16,938 nucleotides of DNA from an uncultured Collinsella sp. (GTDB lineage Bacteria > Actinomycetota > Coriobacteriia > Coriobacteriales > Coriobacteriaceae), in assembly GCA_900545075.1 (NCBI GenBank), contig UQXT01000045.1, positions 1 to 16,938 of the forward strand, given 5' to 3'. Below the pieces are notes generated by a model, which was given only the letters and a program-made list of their open reading frames with translations, ran no database searches and was not told where the DNA came from. The first letter of the stretch is position 1, and the number at the start of each line of letters is the position of its first letter. Made by a program: the position numbers and the translations under genes. This document shows positions 13,406 through 16,938 of this stretch, piece after piece.

Positions 13406-13754
13406 GGTGGCCCGCCTTTCTGTATTCGACAAATGATGCGTTGATGGGGCAGCGCTCGCCATTGCGCACGAGTTTGGACGAGAGCGCAGCTGGGAGATTG
13501 ATTCTGTTTAAATCTGCGAAACGCAGGAGGAAAAGGAGCGTGTCGGCAATTTCGTCTTCGATGGCTTGACGTTGCTCGGCGTCTTCGAACATTTCTGCAA
13601 TGCGCTCGTCGCTCATAAAACGAAAGAGCTGAAGGAGCTCGGAGGACTCAGTTGCCATGCCGATGGCGAGCTCTTTTGGCGTGTGATATTTACGCCAGTC
13701 GCGTGCATCACAAAAGTCTCTAACTTGTGCCGTCATGGCATCGAGCTTATCCAT
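13398..13754 (-). CDS. MazG-like nucleotide pyrophosphohydrolase
   Basis: This is a 118-residue all-alpha protein. The MazG metal-binding pattern is visible: ESSE (E36, E39) on one helix and EIAD (E68, D71) on the next, 28 residues later, with the typical W20 and K27-E-L-A in the approach. Such enzymes split (d)NTPs or modified nucleotides to monophosphate and pyrophosphate; specificity cannot be read here. AGGGAGG stands about 9 nt before ATG. It is the first gene of the cassette; its TAA overlaps the GTG of the helicase gene, so the proteins are likely made in coupled amounts and may act together. It is divergent from the small acidic protein gene. Short single-domain MazG proteins paired with DUF2075 proteins are, to my recollection, a recurring arrangement. 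Confidence 0.9.
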   Translation of the reverse strand: MDKLDAMTAQVRDFCDARDWRKYHTPKELAIGMATESSELLQLFRFMSDERIAEMFEDAEQRQAIEDEIADTLLFLLRFADLNRINLPAALSSKLVRNGERCPINASFVEYRKAGHRE

Positions 13755-13785
13755 CGTCCGTAACCTCCCTGATGTTCATTGTTTT

Positions 13786-13814
13786 ATTATGGCCGTATCT
13801 GGGGTTTATTGCAC
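13786..13814 (-). promoter_or_regulatory. Possible promoter of the MazG/DUF2075 cassette
   Basis: On the minus strand CATAAT (13791-13786) is a good -10 hexamer, about 32 nt before the MazG start codon, leaving a leader with the AGGGAGG site. At 17-bp spacing the -35 is only GTGCAA, matching 3 of 6. A small GGGGT/ACCCC palindrome (13801-13817) overlaps the -35 zone and could be an operator. Confidence 0.25.
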
Positions 13815-13868
13815 CCCATTTGGGCGTGCGGTTTGTTCGGTCGCGATTGGCCGGTAGGAGGTTTCATC

Positions 13869-14093
13869 ATGAAGATAGACGTTGATGTAGATCAGCTGCG
13901 CGAGAGCCTGCTCGACCGCGCGGGGAGTGCAGCCGACGTGGGCTTTCCGGCCGCCATGCTCGACGTAGTGGATATCGAGGACGAGTCGCCCCAAGAGCTC
14001 CTAGCCCGAGCCGAACGCGAAGGCCTCGACCTCCGAGACTTTGCCGCGGGCGACGATACGGACTACGACTACGGCGCGGACGAAGGCTGGTAG
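13869..14093 (+). CDS. Small acidic protein of unknown function
   Basis: This is a 74-residue protein I do not recognise. It is strongly acidic: 15 Asp and 7 Glu against 1 Lys and 5 Arg, ending in a Asp/Tyr-rich tail (DDTDYDYGADEGW). Residues 8-20 and 40-58 look helical (DQLRESLLDRAGS; SPQELLARAEREGLDLRDF), joined by a loop with Pro27. There are no Cys, His, signal peptide or membrane segment. The start is convincing: AGGAGG at 13856-13861 lies 7 nt before ATG at 13869; the longer frame from 13779 would run through that ribosome site. It is the only gene of its unit, divergent from the MazG cassette and followed at 31 nt by a strong inverted repeat. It could be a partner of the cassette, a DNA-mimic-like protein, or an unrelated small protein. 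Confidence 0.75.
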   Translation: MKIDVDVDQLRESLLDRAGSAADVGFPAAMLDVVDIEDESPQELLARAEREGLDLRDFAAGDDTDYDYGADEGW

Positions 14094-14123
14094 CCGCGAT
14101 TGAACTTCAACCCCATTCCCTAA

Positions 14124-14196
14124 ATAAGTTGCGGTGAAATAGGGACCGTTTGAGCCGGTAGAAGGCCTATTCAATCCGTATTTCACCGCAACTTAT
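14124..14196. repeat. Perfect 18-bp inverted repeat with 37-nt loop
   Basis: ATAAGTTGCGGTGAAATA (14124-14141) is exactly complementary to 14179-14196. The loop contains a smaller ACCG...CGGT hairpin. It fills the 115-nt gap between the convergent small-protein and antiporter genes. No T tract flanks it on the plus strand and only TTATTTAG on the minus, so it is a doubtful terminator; a mobile palindromic element (REP/MITE-like) is a better guess. Confidence 0.7.
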
Positions 14197-14208
14197 GGGT
14201 GGGGATGG

Positions 14209-15810
14209 CTACGACGCCAGCGTGGCGATGACGGCTTCGTCGCCGGCGTATATGAGGGTGTTGCCGTCGGGGATGATCGTTTGGCCTTCGCGCTTGAGCA
14301 TCACCACAATAAACGGATGCTTGCCTTGCGGCACATCGCGCAGGCGCTGGCCGGCCAGGTGACCGTGGGGCGTCACGGTGACCTCGCGCAGCGTAACCTC
14401 GGCACGCTCTTCAAACGTCGGGGCAGCCATCACCAATAGGTCGCCTTCCTCAATTACGGTATCGCCGTTGGGCAACACCGGGTGCGCACCGTCGCGCAGT
14501 ACCAGGACCACCAGCATGTCCGTTGCGCTGCCAATGTCGGCGAGCGAGCGTCCGGCAAACGGATGTCCAGCGCCTACTTTGAGCTTGACGAACGACATGC
14601 CGTCTTCGTCGCGGTAGTCGTTAAAGGTGCGACGCACGTCGCCGGTCGCATCGATCATATCGAGCTTCTTCGCCACCGCCGGCAGCAGCGAGCCCTGCAC
14701 CACAATGCTCGACACGGCAATTACAAACACCAGGTCAAACAGGTCGTGCCCACCGGGAACGCCGGCCACCACGGCAAAGAGGCTAAACACGACCGAAGCC
14801 GCGCCGCGCAGGCCCGCCCAGCTTACGAGCGCTACCTGGCGGGGGCTGGTCTTAAAGGGCGCCAGCAGCATGCCCACGGCGACGGGGCGGCTCACAAAGA
14901 GCATAAACGCCATGAGCGCCAGGCCCGGTAGCAGCATTTGCGGCAGGCGTGCGGGCGTGACGAGCAGGCCCAGCAAGAAGAAGATGGTCATCTCGGCCAT
15001 CTCGGTAAGGGTATCGAAGAAGTGCGCCATCTCGACCTTGCCGGTGATGTCGCTCGCGCCCAACACAATGCCGGCCAGGTATACGGCCAAAAAGCCGTTG
15101 CCGCCCAGGTAGCTCGGCAGCGCGTAGGCAACGATCGCCACGGCGAACAAAAAGATAGTCTGCGCGCCCTCGGCCGTTGCGTGTGCACGTTCGATCAGAC
15201 GGCTGGATGTCCAGCCGATGGCAAAGCCCAGCCCCACGCCCAAGATGGTCTGCTTGGCCAGCAGCACGGGAATGTCGATATTGCCGCCCGCCGCGAGGGT
15301 CGCGAGCACCGCGGTGAGCATGTAGGCGACGGGGTCGTTGGAGCCCGATTCCACCTCGAGCAGCGAGTCGGTGCCGCCCTTTAGCGAGAGGTTGTGCTCG
15401 CGCAGCACGCTAAAGACGCTCGCCGCATCGGTCGACGCCACGACCGAGCCCAGCAGCAGGCCGCCGATCCAGTCGAAGCCCAGCGCGAAGTGTGCGAACA
15501 CGCCGGTGATGCCGGCGGTGATGACGACGCCGAGCGTGCTCAGCAGCACTGCCGGCGCGGCGACGGGCTCGGCACGATCGATATTGGTGTTAAAGCCGCC
15601 GTAGAACATGATGAACAGCAGCGCCGTGCTGCAGACGGTTTCGGTAAGCGCGTAGTCGCTAAAGTCGATGTGTGCCGGGCCGTTGACGCCCAACAGCATG
15701 CCGAGCGCGATAAAGATGAGCAGGGTGGGGAAGGGGAGCTTTTTGCCGACGGGTTTGATGGTCAGGCACAGAATAATGACGAGGCCGATAAAGAGAAGTA
15801 TCTGGTTCAT
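14209..15810 (-). CDS. K+/H+ antiporter of the CPA1 family with two TrkA-C domains (NhaP2-like)
   Basis: This is a 533-residue inner-membrane exchanger. Residues 1-385 hold about 12-13 hydrophobic segments with the CPA1 ion-site motifs ASTDAA (D128) and ESGSNDP (E154, N158, D159), and WAGLRGAAS (331-339), typical of the family. The cytosolic tail has two TrkA-C-like repeats (about 405-467 and 475-533), each with a G-x-P/L-x-G-x-x-L-x-D start and a GN/GD-T-x-I-x-x-GD end. This matches potassium/proton antiporters of the NhaP2/CvrA group that keep K+ and pH in balance, with the TrkA-C part probably sensing nucleotides. The start codon has AGGAG 12 nt upstream, rather far. It is a single-gene unit, divergent from the phosphatase gene. 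Whether K+, Na+ or both are moved cannot be settled by motif reading. Confidence 0.85.
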   Translation of the reverse strand: MNQILLFIGLVIILCLTIKPVGKKLPFPTLLIFIALGMLLGVNGPAHIDFSDYALTETVCSTALLFIMFYGGFNTNIDRAEPVAAPAVLLSTLGVVITAGITGVFAHFALGFDWIGGLLLGSVVASTDAASVFSVLREHNLSLKGGTDSLLEVESGSNDPVAYMLTAVLATLAAGGNIDIPVLLAKQTILGVGLGFAIGWTSSRLIERAHATAEGAQTIFLFAVAIVAYALPSYLGGNGFLAVYLAGIVLGASDITGKVEMAHFFDTLTEMAEMTIFFLLGLLVTPARLPQMLLPGLALMAFMLFVSRPVAVGMLLAPFKTSPRQVALVSWAGLRGAASVVFSLFAVVAGVPGGHDLFDLVFVIAVSSIVVQGSLLPAVAKKLDMIDATGDVRRTFNDYRDEDGMSFVKLKVGAGHPFAGRSLADIGSATDMLVVLVLRDGAHPVLPNGDTVIEEGDLLVMAAPTFEERAEVTLREVTVTPHGHLAGQRLRDVPQGKHPFIVVMLKREGQTIIPDGNTLIYAGDEAVIATLAS

Positions 15811-15959
15811 GGATAGTGTCCGCTCCTGGGTGGTTTGCGTGGCACGGTCAGTTGTCTGCGGTTATTTGTACCCAAAGATGGTGGGTTTATGGGGTTGGAT
15901 TGCGGGCGTGCGCGATATCGTCATAGACGGCTGCCGTCTTTGCCTCTGCTCGGAAACCC

Positions 15960-15988
15960 TTTCCAGCTTTATTGCAACGGAGTACAAT
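15960..15988 (+). promoter_or_regulatory. Possible promoter of the metallophosphatase gene
   Basis: TTTCCA (15960-15965, 4 of 6 to TTGACA) and TACAAT (15983-15988, 5 of 6 to TATAAT) are 17 bp apart. This would give a leader of about 70 nt before the ATG at 16064. Confidence 0.4.
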
Positions 15989-15999
15989 GGGTAACGTTT

Positions 16000-16016
16000 A
16001 AGTTCAACTTGAAGTT
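16000..16016. promoter_or_regulatory. AAGTT-C-AACTT palindrome in the phosphatase leader
   Basis: AAGTTCAACTT (16000-16010) is an 11-bp palindrome, followed by another AAGTT at 16012-16016. It lies just past the expected transcription start, a place suited to a repressor, but is short enough to be chance in this AT-rich patch. Confidence 0.2.
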
Positions 16017-16063
16017 TTAGTCGTGGCATCGCGCTTCGGCCGTAATGCAGGGAAAGGCGTTCC

Positions 16064-16903
16064 ATGGCGATCTATGTGACATCTGATGCTCACGGGCACG
16101 TGCGCGCGCTGGACGAGGCCCTTTCCAAGATCTCGCTGACGTCCGACGACACGCTGTATGTGCTGGGCGACATGATCGACCGCGGTCCCGATCCGGTCGG
16201 TGTCATCAACTTGGTGCGGTCGCTGCCCAACGCTCGCGTGCTTAAGGGTAACCACGAGCAGATTATGCTCGACGCGATCATTGGCCAGGACCCGCTCGAT
16301 GCCGAGACCTGGGATATCAACGGCGGTTGGACCACGCGCCAGCAGCTCAACGAAATGGAATTTGAGGAATACGAGGAGCTGGTGCGCTGGGCTGCTGCCC
16401 TGCCGCTCTATGCAGTGGCAGAGACTGCCGAGCGACCGTATCTGCTGGTGCACGCCGGCATTCAGACCGAGGCGGCGCGCGCGTTTTTGCTTGAGCATGG
16501 TGTCGATTGCGGCGACGGCAGGGGGGCGGTCGGTGCCGATCGCGAGCTGCTGCAGCAAATGCTCGCCGTGCAGTCGTCCGATGACTTGCTCTGGATTCGC
16601 CATGGCTATTGGGATGCCCCGACGGGGCTGCTTTCTGCCGAGGGCAAGGGTCCGGTCGTGGTGAGCGGCCACACGCCCACGGTGTCGCTCGGGCGTTATT
16701 GCGAGGTCTGCGGCCTGGCGGGACTCGACGAGGAGTCGGGCCGCGGGCAGATTGTGCGCCTGGGTGGCGAGGATACCGCCGGCGTGCCCGATCGCATCGA
16801 TATCGATTGCGCGGCGGCCACCGGTTCCGAGTTCGGCCGCGTCGGGATCTTGCGTCTGGACGACGGGGCGGAGTTCTACGCAAATATTCTGCCCGGCGAA
16901 TAA
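16064..16903 (+). CDS. Calcineurin-like metallophosphoesterase (PrpE/ApaH-type protein phosphatase)
   Basis: This 279-residue enzyme has the full dinuclear-metal site of the PPP family: DAHGH (D8, H10), GDMIDRG (D36, D39, R40), GNHE (N63, H64, E65), LLVHAGI (H130) and VSGHTP (H203), ending with RIDIDCAAA (D248) as in serine/threonine phosphatases and symmetric Ap4A hydrolases. Family members hydrolyse phosphoproteins or Np4N nucleotides; which applies is open. The insert of about 30 residues between H130 and WIRHGYW (177-183) is usual in the PrpE/PphA group. AGGGAAAGG (about 16048-16056) precedes the ATG by 7 nt. It is transcribed away from the antiporter and is followed within 8 nt by a hairpin. 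Confidence 0.9.
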   Translation: MAIYVTSDAHGHVRALDEALSKISLTSDDTLYVLGDMIDRGPDPVGVINLVRSLPNARVLKGNHEQIMLDAIIGQDPLDAETWDINGGWTTRQQLNEMEFEEYEELVRWAAALPLYAVAETAERPYLLVHAGIQTEAARAFLLEHGVDCGDGRGAVGADRELLQQMLAVQSSDDLLWIRHGYWDAPTGLLSAEGKGPVVVSGHTPTVSLGRYCEVCGLAGLDEESGRGQIVRLGGEDTAGVPDRIDIDCAAATGSEFGRVGILRLDDGAEFYANILPGE

Positions 16904-16910
16904 CTCTGTT

Positions 16911-16932
16911 CCGCCGTTCTACCGAACGGCGG
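16911..16932 (+). terminator. Hairpin after the metallophosphatase gene
   Basis: CCGCCGTTC (16911-16919) pairs perfectly with 16924-16932 around a 4-nt loop, 7 nt past the stop codon. Only six bases follow in the window, none a T run, so the terminator call is incomplete. Confidence 0.5.
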
Positions 16933-16938
16933 CCACGT

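Noticed and set aside
12830..13444. 204-codon plus-strand open frame inside the helicase gene
   Set aside because: It is antisense to the GIY-YIG domain and helicase start, with no ribosome site and no family resemblance.
13406..13462. Upstream ATG start (13462) for the GIY-YIG/DUF2075 protein
   Set aside because: It would place 19 extra residues over the end of the MazG gene; GTG at 13405 has a ribosome site and leaves a short overlap typical of coupled genes.
13779..13868. Longer start (13779) for the small acidic protein
   Set aside because: The extra 30 residues would be translated through the AGGAGG site and overlap the divergent promoter region; ATG at 13869 is much better placed.
14124..14196. 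CRISPR-like repeats
   Set aside because: Only two arms in inverted orientation, no direct repeats with regular spacers anywhere in the window.

Overview
The window looks like a chromosomal stretch from a high-GC gut Coriobacteriia bacterium, most likely Collinsella or a close relative. This is inferred from the GC-rich codon use of the housekeeping genes, the SerA and SerC types, and two proteins that resemble a family I associate with that class (an AbiEi-like N-terminus joined to a Vsr/DUF559-like nuclease domain). No rRNA, tRNA, CRISPR array, transposase or integrase was seen.

Layout. The left edge (1-301, minus) is the N-terminal part of one such AbiEi-like protein, followed by an AT-richer spacer. 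At 654-4140 lie a DEDDh exonuclease (minus), a putative 10-TM heavy-metal or manganese exporter with a His/Asp-rich loop (plus), a YaiI/YqxD protein and an HdeD/DUF308 membrane protein (minus pair). At 4376-6324 are a nitroreductase and two tandem histidine-phosphatase paralogues (plus). At 6452-7622 are a compact DUF1015-like protein and the wreck of an M20 peptidase (minus). At 7766-8815 (plus) is a complete AbiEi/Vsr-like nuclease protein, followed by a large imperfect inverted repeat. At 9165-11521 (minus) is serA preceded by serC. At 11663-13754 (minus) is a two-gene cassette: a MazG-like pyrophosphohydrolase overlapping a GIY-YIG plus DUF2075 helicase protein. At 13869-16903 are a 74-residue acidic protein (plus), a K+/H+ antiporter with two TrkA-C domains (minus) and an ApaH/PrpE-type metallophosphatase (plus).

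How the genes work together. SerC and SerA give the 3-phosphoglycerate to phosphoserine route in reverse gene order. No classical serB is present, but the two histidine phosphatases about 3 kb away, and a DUF1015-like protein of a family that I recall sitting beside serA/serC elsewhere, are the local candidates for linked roles. The region between serA and the DUF1015-like gene appears to have been disturbed: it holds a decayed peptidase, an inverted nuclease gene and an unusual pair of inverted repeats.

Most promising for something undescribed: (1) the MazG / GIY-YIG-DUF2075 pair, which looks like a transferred defence or nucleotide-stress cassette upstream of serC; (2) the AbiEi/Vsr-like nuclease family, present twice; (3) several palindromic intergenic elements (5079-5113, 8873-9089, 14124-14196); (4) a DtxR/IdeR-like operator before the nitroreductase and a 30-bp-spaced direct repeat before the metal exporter. 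All family calls come from reading motifs by eye; no database search was run.
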